Assembly: GCF_036884655.1 (NCBI RefSeq)
Contig: NC_088342.1
Span: forward strand, 15,390,001-15,454,000
From: Musa acuminata AAA Group
Taxonomy: Eukaryota > Streptophyta > Magnoliopsida > Zingiberales > Musaceae
Length of the DNA: 64,000 nt
Direction of reading: 5' to 3'
Shown here one piece after another: positions 1-12,040 of this stretch. The notes beneath the pieces are model-generated. The model searched no databases. It was not told the origin of the DNA and saw only the letters and a program-made list of their open reading frames with translations. A program made the position numbers and the translations under genes. Position 1 is the stretch's first letter. The number at the start of each line of letters is the position of its first letter.

Positions 1-337
1 TCACAAATGTTTCGTATAGGCACATATAGTCCATTGTTCCACATGTGTTTCCGATATGTCCCAATTTATTATTCATAATATCTCTTTATACTGTGGAATT
101 TATGAGATAATATGAAACTTTGTCAGAAATGATAAAGAGATTATTTGGACCTTTGCTAGAAATGGTAAAGGGTTTGTGCTTAGAGCCCGCGATGCTGTAG
201 AGATTATGTTTGATGGTCATTCAGAAATGGATGGACCATATTATGTTATGATCCCACTTCACCATCTATATATTTGATATGATATCCAGAGCTTTGGTTA
301 TGTGCTTCTATGCATGCTTTGGATAAGAATAAAAATG
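1..337. other. AT-rich DNA, nothing recognised
   Basis: I see no gene, RNA or clear transposon signature here. The stretch runs directly into the 30-bp tandem repeat and may be the edge of a larger repeat that begins outside the window. Confidence 0.4.
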
Positions 338-620
338 CTTCTTATGTTATTGATATACTCCGAAATGTTTCATTTGTTATTGATATGCTCCAAAACATTT
401 CATATGCCATTGATATGTCCCGAAATGTTTCATCCACCACTGATATGCTTCGAAATATTTCATCCACTATTGATATGCTCTGAAATATTTCATATGCCAT
501 TGATATATTCCGAAACATTTCATACACCTTTGATATGCTCCAAAATGCTTCATATGCAATTGATATGCTCTGTAACATTTCATATGCCATTGATATGCCT
601 CGAAATGCTCCTTAAGTCAA
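338..620. repeat. 30-bp minisatellite, about nine copies
   Basis: Direct reading shows about nine imperfect tandem copies of a 30-bp unit containing the core CATTGATATGCTCCGAAA, each followed by a TTTCAT box. Variants such as CCACTGATATGC and CCTTTGATATGC are present. Because 30 is divisible by three, the array stays open on both strands (302-637 plus, 342-590 minus) and yields repetitive peptides with no family resemblance. I treat those ORFs as by-products of the repeat period. Confidence 0.85.
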
Positions 621-1335
621 TGATTTGCTCTAACTAATCTTTACTCAATTGTTATGAATAAAACATGCTTCGAACGAAATGACATTGTAAAATCTGCATT
701 CAATAAGTGGCTATATATGAACTCTTGTATCCCTGCCTTGTATTTGGTATCTTATTTGTTTGAAACTATCATCTTTCGTCATGGATATGTTAGTCGCTTG
801 CTGAGCTCTATGTGCTCACCCCGTTGCTCTATAAATTTTTCAGGATAGCTTATCGCTCGCTAAAATGTTTAAATTGGGTTGAGGCTATGGAAAGCTAGAA
901 GACGTTGGGCAAACCTTTAGTGGATGATATGTTTTTGTTGTATAAATATACTTGGTGTCTAATGGAATGTTGATGGTAAATATAAACTTACGAGTTTTGT
1001 AAAAGTTTAAAGAACCTCTCATGTTTAGGATTTTGGAGTGTTAAGTTTAATTTGTGTAATGATATGAACATATGGTAACTATCGATTTTGTGATTATGTA
1101 GAATCCCACACTTGTGGATTTATGAGGTGGTTATTGTCTTGGTGAGTTGGTTTTCAAATTTATGATTCATCAAGTGATATGGTATATGATTTTAAACTAC
1201 ATAGGTTTTATGAATTATGGAATTAAGGTTTTATAAATTATGGAATTATGGATGTGAATGATATTGAATGTTTTCTTAATATCCTCAAATGTGTGTTTGG
1301 ATCCTAGAATGGATTATTGTTGAATTATAATATTA
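621..1335. other. AT-rich DNA without recognised gene
   Basis: A short ORF at 654-848 has no recognisable motif. Around 1190-1260 there are short repeated phrases of the TTATGGAATTA type. No LTR, PBS or coding domain is visible. Confidence 0.4.
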
Positions 1336-1565
1336 TCAATATCGATTCGAGGGGGGGGGGCACGTGACAGCTAGGTTGCCCCATGCAGCCAAGAGTCTTA
1401 GCCGCAAGGGTGAGCATGAGAGCACCCTTGCTACTCTCGACCTTGCTATATTTGGCCAAGTTGAGAGCAGCAAACTGTGCTCTCGGCCAAGGCTATAAGT
1501 AGCCTTCAGCCAAATTGTGGGGCAACAACAGTTGCTGCCCTTTCTTCCCTTTTGTATCAATAATT
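1336..1565 (+). other. GC-rich block with TATA-like box, unassigned
   Basis: This block begins with a run of nine or more G and is much richer in GC than its surroundings. On the plus strand it contains CTATAAGTAG near 1491-1500 and ends in TATCAATAATTTTG near 1555. A TATA-like box about 60 bases before an AATAA-like signal is the arrangement of a small LTR R region, but no matching second copy is visible. A 74-codon minus-strand ORF (1336-1560) shows no family motif. It could be an LTR fragment of another family. Confidence 0.3.
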
Positions 1566-1750
1566 TTGATATTAAAAGCCCTCCCTAAAATGCCTTTTAA
1601 TAGAAAAAAAGAGTGTAGTCTAGATTTGTAAACTATGACAAAAATCGCAGCAATCACACTAAAACAGTTCTACATGATTGAACACAACACACATATTTTA
1701 TAAACCAATCTTTTGCATGAGTAACCTAACTTTGATACTACTATTGAAAA
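1566..1750 (-). mobile_element. Family C element leader and PBS remnant
   Basis: Immediately left of the family C LTR lies the sequence CTTTGATACTACTATTG (about 1733-1749). Its reverse complement resembles the TGGTATCAAAG primer-binding site used by many plant copia elements. For a minus-strand element this is where the 5' LTR meets the internal region, so bases to the left are the start of a leader. No gag or pol follows, so the rest of this C element is missing or beyond recognition. Confidence 0.5.
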
Positions 1751-3301
1751 ATCTATAGTGAAATCACATGTATAGTGGAAGAAAGAAAATAAAAATCTAA
1801 AAATTTCACACAGAAAAGAAGGTTTCATCATTGTGTGAAGATTGGTGTGCGAAAACCTGCGAAACCGAAAAACCACGCATGTTAAGGGATGTGTGTTACC
1901 TAAGGAGATCGTATATCCCTAAAAATCTACATATCTATAGGAGAGGATGAAGGAGGTCAACTATCCTTCTCTATAGTGGTGATCCATATGGCTGGGGCTA
2001 CGAAGATACTCCTCAAATCGCTGCATAAACCTCCTCTTCACGCGCACCACTGGATCAAGAAGAGGCCAGCCCTTTTTGCTATCCACACGCCCCAAACAAG
2101 GGCTACTTGCCGAGAAAGAGAGGGGGAGAGGAGAATAGTAGGTGGTAGCTAAAAGGGGTCTAGCCTATGACCCTTTAGTTCTCTCATATTTATAAAGGTC
2201 CATTATCAACTTAACCCTAATGGATCCTGCCCTATTAGGTACTAGATCTCCATCCAACTACCTAAGCCTCTTAGAGTAGTGGATTTCTACCTAATAATAT
2301 TTAATTGGCTCTTATTGGATCTTATCCATAATATCCAATAATTCAAGGGCTTATTAGATATCTAATAAGATAAGGGTTCTAACGAATATATCATATCCGA
2401 ACCTCTACTTGTCGTAGCACATACTATATGTGTGTGACTCTATAGGCCCAATATCAAGCTGGTCATGAGCCATACCTATCAGAACTCATTCTAGCTTAAT
2501 GAATTATTATCTCCATAATTATTCACTCGACTTAGTTACCATGTATCTATAGTCTCTCATCCATCTAATATCCTAGAAATCATATTCCAACATGGTGCTA
2601 TCAGGCCCATACGATTTCTACTCGAGTCTTGCTCTAATCGGATTCTCCCGGATAACTATTTCTCTATGAATCCGAATGACCATGACCAAGGATTTGCCTA
2701 AGTAAGAAAATATGAGATATTTCTCTCATGAAATCGAGAGAGGATTATCATCTATCGACACTCAATAGCCCTCGTAAGATTGGCTGCCACTCCCGATGAC
2801 CGGCTATGCTAGATCTGAAACTATCAGGCCTATAAATCTGGTGTCAAAGAGTGGAGTACTCATATATGATATCCTTAGTGTCTCAAGTCTAGAGACCTGA
2901 TACACCATTAGGACAACGTAATCATTGTTTGACAATAAGGTATCATCATCAACCATCCAGCATTATGTGAGCGAATCGATTAGTGAACTCATTCTCCAAT
3001 GAGCACCTGTACTACATCTCTAGTGTCCCTATATGAGTAACTATGAGACCAACTGGCTCCATCATATGGATGGGTATATAACATACTAGTCTATCTAGTT
3101 ATCTCGATGTCCCTCTCGAGTAATCTATGATCATGATTATTTAGGGTGTTTAAAAGTAAATTAGTCGCATTATCGTGATCTCATCACTATCCGATTTCTA
3201 TTACACAAATCGATAGACATTAAAACATCATAATATATATAACATATAATATAAAATAAAAAATATCAAATAATAAGAAAAAAGAGTATATATCATGTTA
3301 C

Positions 3302-4960
3302 TATTAGGATCAAGAGTTGACACTAAGAGGGGGGGTGAATTAGTGTAGCGGTGAAATCATATCAACTTTAAAAAGGTTTCGTACGATAAAACCGTTTACG
3401 TTGAAAACTGATTTCAGAAACTTAATTTGAAAGCGTACGTAAACGTATTGAAGGCAGTAAGCTATTAAAGAGGTTTGCAGTATGTAAATGGCAAGAATAA
3501 AATGCAAACCAGAGAACACAGCAGTTTTAGAGTGGTTCGGTCAACGTGACCTACATCCACTTTCGGCTTCCTCCTCCGACGAGGTCACCGACGTCCACTA
3601 GAGGCCTTCCTTCAATAGGTAAAGGTCAATCACCTTTTACACCCCTCTTCTCCTTTTACCGGGTTTAGGAGTCAACCCTTACAAGCGCACACACTCCTCT
3701 CTAAACAGAATTCTAAAGTTGGAATAGAGGAGGGAAATTCTAAAGAGATTGCAATAGCGTTTTCTCACTATAAAACTCTCTGTGCTTGTGTGTTTTAACT
3801 AAGGATGAGAGGGGTATTTATAGCTTTCAAGTTGATTCAAACTTAGAGCCTAAAACTTTCCCATCCCAGGTTCCCCAGGCACGAGCGATACTACCGCCTA
3901 CGTTGAGCGGTACCACCGCCCAATGTCAATCGACACTGAGACTGTCCTAGGCGGTACCACCGTCCAGGTCTGGTGGTACCACTACCTAGGGGGTAGTGCT
4001 GGGTGGTACCACCGCCCAGACTGGCGGTGCCACCGCCTAGCACCTTGCCAGGGGCGGTACAACCTGCCCAAATTAGCGGGACCACCGCCTGACATAGTCT
4101 CGAAGATTGTGCCACGATGGTGAGACTTCTTGGGGCACTGTTTGGGCCTTTTATTGGGCCCAACATAGTTCTTACATGGGTCTAGCTGGCCCCTAATTGG
4201 GTTGGCCCAAATCCAAGTCCAATTACGTGCTAACTACGAAATCCTAAGACATTTGCTAAGCTAAACAAGTCCCTATGTCTATTCTTCCGGCGAGTTTCTG
4301 GCGATCTTCCGACGAACTTCCAACGATCTCTTGGCAATGTTCCGACGGACTCCCAGCAAGCTCCTGGACTTCACGATGATCTTCTTGGCAAGTTCCGACA
4401 AGCTTCTCTGGCAAGCTCCGAGACTTCTCGGCTGGTTCCGACAGAACTTCCGACGAACGTCCGGACTTCTAACGAACTCTCGAACTCCCAACATGATTTC
4501 GATCTTGACTCCAGGACTTCATTTTGCTACATGCCTTGCTATCATAGTTAATCTTATACATGTAAAACAAACTTCGATCTAGACAATTAATACTAAGAAT
4601 TAATCAAGTTGTTCGGTATGTCATTGGTCCCTCGACGCTTCGTTCGATTCTTCGGCGCATCATCCTCTCTTGCGGCCTATTGCCCAATCTGTCAGTTGAC
4701 TCTGCAAATTCGATATCCTTGGTGCAATATCCGCTCTTCTTGGCCCGATGCTTGAATCCACGGCCTGAAGCCTTTTGTCGATACGTCGACTGATCCACCG
4801 GTCCGACGTCCAATCTTCTGACATGTTTTCCTCTAGCACAACATGATTCTTCCTGCTTTAATTGTCTCATCTTGATCAAAGCATCCTGCGTCACTCAAAA
4901 TATAGATTAAAACATAAACACTTATCGATAGGTTTCATCATCAAAATTCGAGATTCAACA
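3302..4960 (-). repeat. Element H 3' LTR
   Basis: On the minus strand this LTR starts TGTTGAATC (complement of 4952-4960) and ends near 3302 at a mutated TA in place of CA. It holds, in transcription order, the repetitive U3 block with SRSLP-type ORFs (4279-4494), an array of GGTACC-centred palindromes (about 3893-4090), a TATA box (TATTTATA at 3815-3822, read on the opposite strand), and the conserved G/C-tract stem-loop (about 3320-3355). It is diverged from the other LTRs but clearly of the same superfamily. Confidence 0.8.
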
Positions 4961-6721
4961 ATCTCCCCTTTTTTTATGATGACAATCAATCATTGACGGA
5001 GTTAACCTTAACTCCTGGAGTTTAAACAAACTCTCCCTATCAATATGCCATATTGATAGAGACTCTTGGATTTAAAAATCCAAGCAAATATGTCATGATT
5101 AAAATCATGCATAACATCAATATACTTCTCTCCCTTTGTCATCAACAAAAAGGAGAAGTTCCAACTATCAAGTGTTTAGAAATACAAGTTCAAATCATTG
5201 CATGAAAAATATAATATCAAGTTTTATCATCATGCAATTTAAAGCTAGAAAATTTAGCAAATGTTACATCATGCTTAGAACATTCAAGCTATCAAGTTAT
5301 AGATATGCAAGTTTTACAACATACAAGCTAGCAATAATTTAGAGTTATGCAAGTTTGCAAATTTGCTTTTCTTTGCGATGTGCAAGATAGCATATTTTTG
5401 CATTTTCTTGAGATTTCAAGCTAGCAATTCTCGATGATGTTCAAGATAGCAATTTCTTCTCTTTTGAGAAGTGTAATTTTTGCTTTCTTCTTGAATTGTG
5501 CAAGCTAGCTTTCTCCCCCTTTGTCATTGTCAAAAAGAAGGGAAGACCCTTTACATCAATTTCTAAATTATGACAAAGGTAAGTATCAATCTTATTTGTG
5601 CATCATTATATTTTCAAATTAAAACATGCACAACCATACATTTCATTTTTCGTGCATGAAACAAATAAATCAATCATCACTATGGGCATATCATACATGA
5701 TATTCAAGCATTTATGATATATCATTTTGGCAACATGATCATAGCTTTTCAAATGATGGTATCTAAATGTCAAAGTTTATTACATCCTTTCATGCATGAT
5801 CATTAACTTCTCATTTGTATTTCATGCATAATTTCATTTTATCACAATAAAAAGCATATGCATCATTCCAAATAATAAACATTTCAAATCATGATGGTAT
5901 TAATTTGTCAAATTACATCCTACCATGCATGATCATAACTTTTTCCACTTTTATCATCGTAAATAAGAAAGAATAAGGGAAGAACAAAATAGTGTAAAAT
6001 ATTTTAATTATTTCAAGGCATACAAGCCATAAATACAATGACATCATGCCATGAAAGATAAGACATCTTGAATTACAAAAGACATGATTCATTTTATCAA
6101 ATCTCTTCTTTTTATAAATAGCAAAAATTGTAGGTGTACAAAGAAGAGATCTTGATTAAAAAAAATCTCAAAGTAGTAAATCCAAGAAATCAAGATCATG
6201 ATTTGAATACAAACTCATTCAAATTCAAATCGTCAAATCAAAATCATTTTCAAGAGATTCATAAAAGGATGATCAAATAGATTCATCAAAGTCAATAAGA
6301 TAGAGAAAAAAAATTTTCAAGAAAAATACTTTTCTCTTTTTAGTTGTTTCAATTTATGTGATTTACTTTATTCAAGCATCCCCCTTTTTTTCTATTTATG
6401 CCAATTAAAAACATGCATCAATATTTAGGATCGAAAAACAAATTTCGTCATAAAAACCATTCATCTTGCTTATAACCAAAAAAACCACTTTTATTACCAT
6501 GAAAATCAATAATCCATAAATCTCAAGAATCATCATGTATAATTTCGAAATTTATTAAGCATGATCATTATGCATCATTACATTATTTCATCAAACTTAA
6601 AACATTTTCAATCAAGTTCATTGTAGTCATGCATTTTTCTTTTTTAGGTGAATCTAACTTTTCATGCTTAGTTTCCATACAAAAGCCATGCATCATTTTT
6701 AAAATTAGAAGGCAATATGGA
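3302..6721 (-). mobile_element. Element H, 5'-truncated gag-type LTR element
   Basis: H consists of a 3' LTR (3302-4960), a polypurine-tract region (about 4961-4990, seen as ATCTCCCCTTTTTTTATG) and about 1.7 kb of AT-rich spacer that aligns piecewise with the internal spacers of D and E. The spacer includes the CTCCCCCTTTGTCATTGTC box (about 5512) and TAGCTTGC-type repeats. It stops at about 6721 before any gag, PBS or 5' LTR and passes directly into family C LTR sequence. The flanks 3285-3301 and 6722-6738 are related (ATCATGTTAC and ATCATGTCAC), more than a usual 5-bp target duplication, so the 5' end was probably lost by a later rearrangement. Confidence 0.75.
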
Positions 6722-6777
6722 GTGTGCATCATGTCACGCTATCACTCACGTGATTGACTTGCAAGGCACCTATGACT

Positions 6778-7110
6778 AGCATATATGTCATATATCACTA
6801 TAGTATCACAAGTAGAAACTCGATTAAACTTATTTTTATTGAAGGCACAAAATAAAATATTTATAACTTTATCATTCAAAGAAAATATTCTCCCATTCAT
6901 CAATCGATTTAGTAAATTTTTAAAAACTAAATTTGATAATATTTCAAAAATTATAATCCATCGAAACCAAGAAAATCCTTATTCAAGTTTTCCAATAGGT
7001 GTAGTTTGTCTTGTTAAACATAGAAGGACGTGTGATGAAGTAACCCTCTTGATTATTTGAAAAAATCATCAAATCTCTCTTTATTGTTAATACAATTGAG
7101 AGAATCAAGC
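6778..7110 (-). pseudogene. Decayed UBN2-type gag fragment of element K, copy 1
   Basis: Read on the minus strand, this segment aligns base by base with the N-terminal half of the gag genes of D and E. The landmarks are AGTAGAAACTCGATTAAAC (6808-6826), the stretch covering the YWKTRMRVFL region (about 6975-7000) and the AGGAC...GTGATG region. Stops and indels break every frame. The plus-strand ORF at 6785-7060 is an antisense shadow. It lies between the family C LTR and the decayed PBS of K, in the correct order for a minus-strand element. Confidence 0.7.
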
Positions 7111-7122
7111 TTTAATGCTAAT

Positions 7123-8456
7123 TGTTAGAATCTTAATAGTACTAAGAGAGGAGAGAGTGAATTAGTGTTATAACAAACTTTAACTAACTTTAAAATTTAA
7201 TTAAGAAAAACATATATAAAAAATGTAAATCAATCAAATATGGAGTGTGAGTAAGAGTTATAAGTAAAGTGAATAATTATGAGCAAAAGTCTTTAAGAGA
7301 AAGAATGTAAATCGATTTATAGTGGTTCGATCTTCCTAACCTATATCTACTCCCGATTTCTCTTCTCTCAAAACTATTGGCTTTTACTTATGATCTTATT
7401 TCCAACAAGCAAAAATCAACTATTATTGTTATAACTTTCTCCTTTTCCAAGCTTAGGGGAACTTTCAAACTCACTCTTTTATAATAGACCTATTACCTCT
7501 ATACCACTTAGTATCACAACTACACTCAGGAGAGTAGAGAATTAAAACAATACTCTAGAAAAGAGCTATAATACTTTAGAAACTCATGAATGGATTCTCC
7601 ATTAACCAAGCTTGAATGGGATATTTATAACTCCTAAAAGGCTTTTAAAATGAAGTCAAAATTTAAATTCTTGATATTTTAAAATATTTGACTTTGGATG
7701 CTACTATCATTGTAATATTTGAAATAGAGCTATAATACTAGACTTCTATGATACTTTCATCATAATTTTTGACAACCATAATACTAAACTCTCATAGAAC
7801 TACTATCATAATTTTTTATACAAAGCTACAATACTAGACTTTGACAGTACTATCATCGTAATTTTTGATATAATATTGCAATGCTCGGCTTTGATGGTAA
7901 TACCATTACCGTTGTTTAGGTTATTTGTTTGACCTTCTAATAACCCAAATTCAGCTCCCAATAGCTTATATAATAAGTGAGTTTTGTTCAACCTAATACC
8001 AACTCAAATTGGCCTAAAATTACATGGACCAAGACCTTGACTCATCAATCACTCATCCGACACATCTTGAAAGTTTTCAACATATTATTTACACTTCCGA
8101 CATGTCATACAATCTTTTAATATTTCATTTAGACCTTCAACGTATTACTTAATCCTTTGACATGTCGATTTCGTTATGATATCTGATTTTTCAGTGTGAT
8201 ATCGGATCCTTCCAACACTATACAAAATCTCTAAAACAAAGTTTATTATTCAACACATTAATTAATTCTTTGGCTCGATGTTTAAATTTTGATAACACTA
8301 TCTTCCATTATAACGCTCTACTCTCCTACTTGACATTTGGCATTTCAATGGTTTGAGTTTATGATGAAAATATTTCCTACATCACTTATCTCAAAAATAT
8401 ATTAATTTATCAAATTCATCAATTGATTTTATAATCAAAATTTATGATTCAAAAAC
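7123..8456 (-). repeat. Element K 5' LTR, old copy 1
   Basis: The left end reads TGTTAGAATCTTAATAGTAC followed by an eroded form of the stem-loop (CTAAGAGAGGAGAGAG... GAATTAGTG). The right end reads TTATGATTCAAAAAC, an eroded GATTCAACA. The decayed PBS (TTTAATGCTAAT, about 7111-7122) lies just left of it. The palindrome array of younger LTRs is reduced to phrases such as GGTAATACCATTACC (about 7884-7898). Copy 2 is at 37666-39008 and is roughly 90 percent or more identical by eye. Confidence 0.75.
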
Positions 8457-8627
8457 AAAAATGTTGAGATGCTAATGTTTCATGTTGGAAGATCATCACT
8501 CAAAAGCACACCAGTAACATAGGAAGACAAGGTTGTCTCAGTTATTTTCCCCTAGCTATTCAAAGTAAAAATACTACCAAAACCAATTAAAATGGTATGC
8601 AACCGATTGCAAGCCTTATATAAACTA

Positions 8628-9460
8628 TAATTATTAGAAGTCATAATGACACTAAGAGAGATAAATAAGTGCAAGTTTTCTTAAAATTATTTTTGAAAAA
8701 TAATTAAATAAAGAGGTTAAACTAATAAGAAAGAAAGATGAAAAAGTGTATAAATAGGTAAAAATATGAGAGAATAGATTTATGCCTGGTTTGATCTTTA
8801 CAACCTTGCACCTTTACAGTGGTTTCATCTTTTCTCGAGACTATCAATTTTTATTTTATTATTATTATTTTTAACAAGTAAAAGTCAACTATCCTCGTGC
8901 TTTTCTCCTTGAAAAGTAAACCTTATACTTAAATACATCTTTTTTTACATAACAATAATATTTATAACTCAAGTCTCGAGAGAGGATTTCCTGCAGTATA
9001 GACTTAACTTAAAGTTCAATATCACTTGGGAGTTTCTTGCCTCTAACTCACCAACCAGTGAGGCATTTATAGAGTCCTCAAACACCTAAAAATATAAAGT
9101 AAATTAAGAAAAATATTCAAAAATATGGGTACTAGTGGAACAATTGTCACACTAGGTAACTTAACATGATTATCGAACCATTAAAATGATATTTACATAC
9201 CATTCGAGACTTAGGCTATACCACCATCTTTTACCAACTATCATCATTTGAATTGGGTGATACCATTGCCTATGCTTGTCCAACCCATTAAAGACCCAAT
9301 CGAACTTGTAAATTGGCTGCTACTATGCAGCCTTCACCTATGTTGGGTTAGGAAAGATTCATTTTTTTTGTTAACTTTATCTCAATTATAGTCAAATTAC
9401 TTAACCAAGGCCTTGACCAATTCTTCAATACACTCACTAATCATTCGACATATTAATTAA
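8628..9460 (-). repeat. Element K2 LTR, copy 1 (continues at 28295-28341)
   Basis: A second eroded LTR of the same superfamily lies about 170 bases beyond K. It opens ATTATTAGAAGTCATAATGA followed by CACTAAGAGAGATAAATAAG, an eroded form of the LTR-end motif. It is cut at about 9460 by insertion of element G and resumes as AAGTTAACAAATTC at 28299, ending abruptly at about 28341 where family C sequence begins. The uninterrupted counterpart is 39232-40327. Confidence 0.65.
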
Positions 9461-9971
9461 TGACCGTAAGCATAAAAACTATTATATGCTATATGAAATG
9501 CGAAAATTATCTTTTATATTAAGATTGAAATCAAATAATATTAAATCTAGTTTACAATATATACCTTTTGATGCCATTTAAAAGGGTTCTGTGTGATTTA
9601 CAAGAGGCCCCATCCAAAACCATTATCAATTTGTAAGGAGAACTAGAATCTCCTTCTCCGCTTTTCCTATTCTTTCATAGGACCAATTAGATTGATGGTT
9701 TAGGGAGGTTGAGAGAGAAATTATAATCTCTCAACTGCATCCTCTGTGAGATGCATAACATATCTCATCCAGTCCCTAGAGGTCCTATCTATTTATAGGT
9801 GAGAGTAGAGGGTCCAAGATAAGTTATTAGGAGAGTTCCTCCCATCAAGGACATCCCTTAAGGAATCATTCTTTAAATGAATTTCTTTTCTATCGGTCAA
9901 TATCTATCATCAGAATCCAATTAGTTTCATTATATATCTTATCCAATTATAAAGGGCCACAAAATCTAACA
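9461..9971 (-). repeat. Element G 3' LTR
   Basis: About 510 bases, much shorter than the LTRs of the gag-type family. On the minus strand it begins TGTTAGATTTTGTGGCCC. A TATA-like box is seen as CTATTTATAGGTGAG (about 9788-9802) on the opposite strand. Its right end is followed at once by a purine-tract complement. Its left edge could be 9461 or 9465. Confidence 0.65.
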
Positions 9972-10533
9972 TTCTCCCACTTGGCCTATTAATTGATAAG
10001 ATATAAAAGATATTCAAAATCAAAATAAACAAAACAAAATTTATTTCAAAAAAAATTTACCTAATTGGATTCTAAAGAATTTTAAAAAGTATTTTATATA
10101 TGGCTATGGATTTTAAAAACAACTCCATAAGTCCAATAAACACAATAATACTATATTAAGTCCAACTATCAATGCGAGTCATAGTGATTGTATATCATCA
10201 ATGTCATACTCTCTTCCATATACCACAACATTATTAGTCTTTCTTAATATAGTCCATAATGACCCTTGTAATTTGTCTTGTCAAGATAATCCTATTATTA
10301 CATGCAACTATAATATGCATTTAATAGGATTGTAGAAACAAATAACTTTAATTAATTAAAAAAAATATCAATAATAATATTCACCTAAACATGCATCATC
10401 ATATCTTTTATTGTTTGCTCATAAACCTCATTCTAAGAATATATTTTTTAAATATTTTACACTATAAAGCTTTAGTAAATGGATCAGCAATCATCATAGT
10501 AGTGCTCAAGTTCTTAATTGACACTTATTGTTT

Positions 10534-12040
10534 CTAAACTCTTTCTCTAACCACCAAGTACTTTATCTTGATATGCTTGGAATCACAAGAGTACTTGTCA
10601 TTCTTAGAGAAAAAAATTGCTAAAACGTTATCACAAAATATCTTCGGCGGCCTGATAATTGAGTCGACTACACCAAGTCCTAAGATGAAAATTTTACAAC
10701 CATAAAGCTTGATTTGTGGCCTCAAAGCATGCCATAAATTCAGCCTCCATTGTTGATGATGCAATAAGCGATTCCTTTGCACATTTTCAAGAAATTGCCC
10801 CACCAGCTAACATGAATATAAATCTTGAAGTGGACTTCCTACTGTCGAGGCAATTTACAAAATCAGCATTTGAATATCCTATCACTTCAAGCTGATTTGA
10901 TCTCTTGTATGTGAGCATATAATCTTTTGTTCCTTACAGATATCTCATTACTTTCTTTATAGCTTTCCAATGTTCTATTCCTCTGGTATCTTCCCAATAT
11001 TGCAACTACAAAACTAATATATGCTCTTGTATAGGTTTGAGCATATAAGAGACTTCTAACTGTGCACCCATAATGAATATTTTTAATTTGATTCTTTTCT
11101 AAGTCATTTTTCAAGTATTGGTTTTGGTTAAACTTTTCACCTTTAGTAATAGGTATACCATTGGTTGAGCAAAGTTACACATTAAATCTTTCCAAGATAC
11201 GATTAATATATATCTTTTCTGAGACAATCCTAATAATCCTTGAATATCTTAATGCTAATAACATGAGATGCCTCATTCATATCAACCATCATAAAGTTCT
11301 TGTTGAGAAATATCTTGGTTTCGTACAATAAACCAAGATCACTATTGGCAAGTAAATTATCATTCACATATAAGACCAATATAATAAACTTACTCCCACT
11401 TACCTTTAGATATATACACTGATCAATAGTATTTTCCTTCAATTCGAAGGAAGTAATGGTATAATGAAACTTTATATACCATCATCTAGAAGCTTGTCTA
11501 AGGCCATAACTGGATTTCTTAAGTTTATAAGCCCAACTTTCTTTTCCCCTTTCTACAAATCCTTCATCTTGTTCTATATAGATTTCCTCATCTAGATCCT
11601 CATTCAAAAATATTATTTTCACATCCATCTAATATAACTCAAGATCATATTGAGCTACTAATGCCATTATGATTCTCAACGAGTCCTTTCTAGAAACTAA
11701 AGAAAAAGTCTCATTGCAGTCGATGCCTTCTTTTTTAGAAGTCTGGCTTTATATCATTCGATATTGCTCGTTGAGTCACGTTTTGTCTTAAAGACCCATT
11801 TATAACCGATTCTTTTACAATTGTTGGGTAATTCAATGAGTTCCTAGACACTATTTTGGACCATTGATTTTAACTCTTCTTTCATTGCATCAAACCATTT
11901 TTCAAAATTATTACTTTTTATGGCTTGTGAAAATAATAAGGGGTCTTTTTTTATTCCTATATTATAATATGATTCTTATAGATATGCCACATAATCATCA
12001 TAAATAATATATTTCTTTTTCCTTTGAGATCTTCTCAAAG
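10534..12040 (-). pseudogene. Copia reverse transcriptase and RNase H remnant (G)
   Basis: Three minus-strand segments keep recognisable Ty1/copia motifs. The segment 11230-11442 contains DQCIYLKVSGSKFIILVLYV followed by NDNLLA; the RT active-site YVDD is here YVND. The segment at about 10887-11114 contains SLLYAQTYTRAYISF, the link between RT and RNase H. The segment 10534-10803 contains LGVVDSIIRPPKIFCDN and FFSKNDKYS, the RNase H end with its CDN motif. Frameshifts and stops separate them. The domain order fits Ty1/copia, with RT after integrase. Confidence 0.8.

Larger units (their letters stand above)
1751..6777 (-). repeat. Family C LTR (copy 1), split by element H
   Basis: Bases 1751-3301 and 6722-6777 together form one LTR on the minus strand, interrupted by element H. 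It matches the plus-strand solo LTR at 56331-57929 and the second copy at 28342-29108 plus 37131-37322. Shared landmarks are ATTATTATCTCCATAAT, the block around CCATCCAGCAT (about 2955) and the CTTGCAAGGCACCTAT end (6759-6774). A TATA box is readable on the minus strand near 2188-2200. Copy 1 lacks about 95 bases present in copy 2 near 2560. The right end lies inside the decayed gag of element K, so C inserted into K. Confidence 0.75.

Noticed and set aside
302..637. 111-codon plus-strand ORF with its 82-codon minus-strand partner
   Set aside because: Both are consequences of a 30-bp tandem repeat whose period is divisible by three; the peptides are low complexity.
6785..7060. 91-codon plus-strand ORF
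   Set aside because: It is antisense to an eroded gag fragment that aligns on the minus strand with the gag of D and E.
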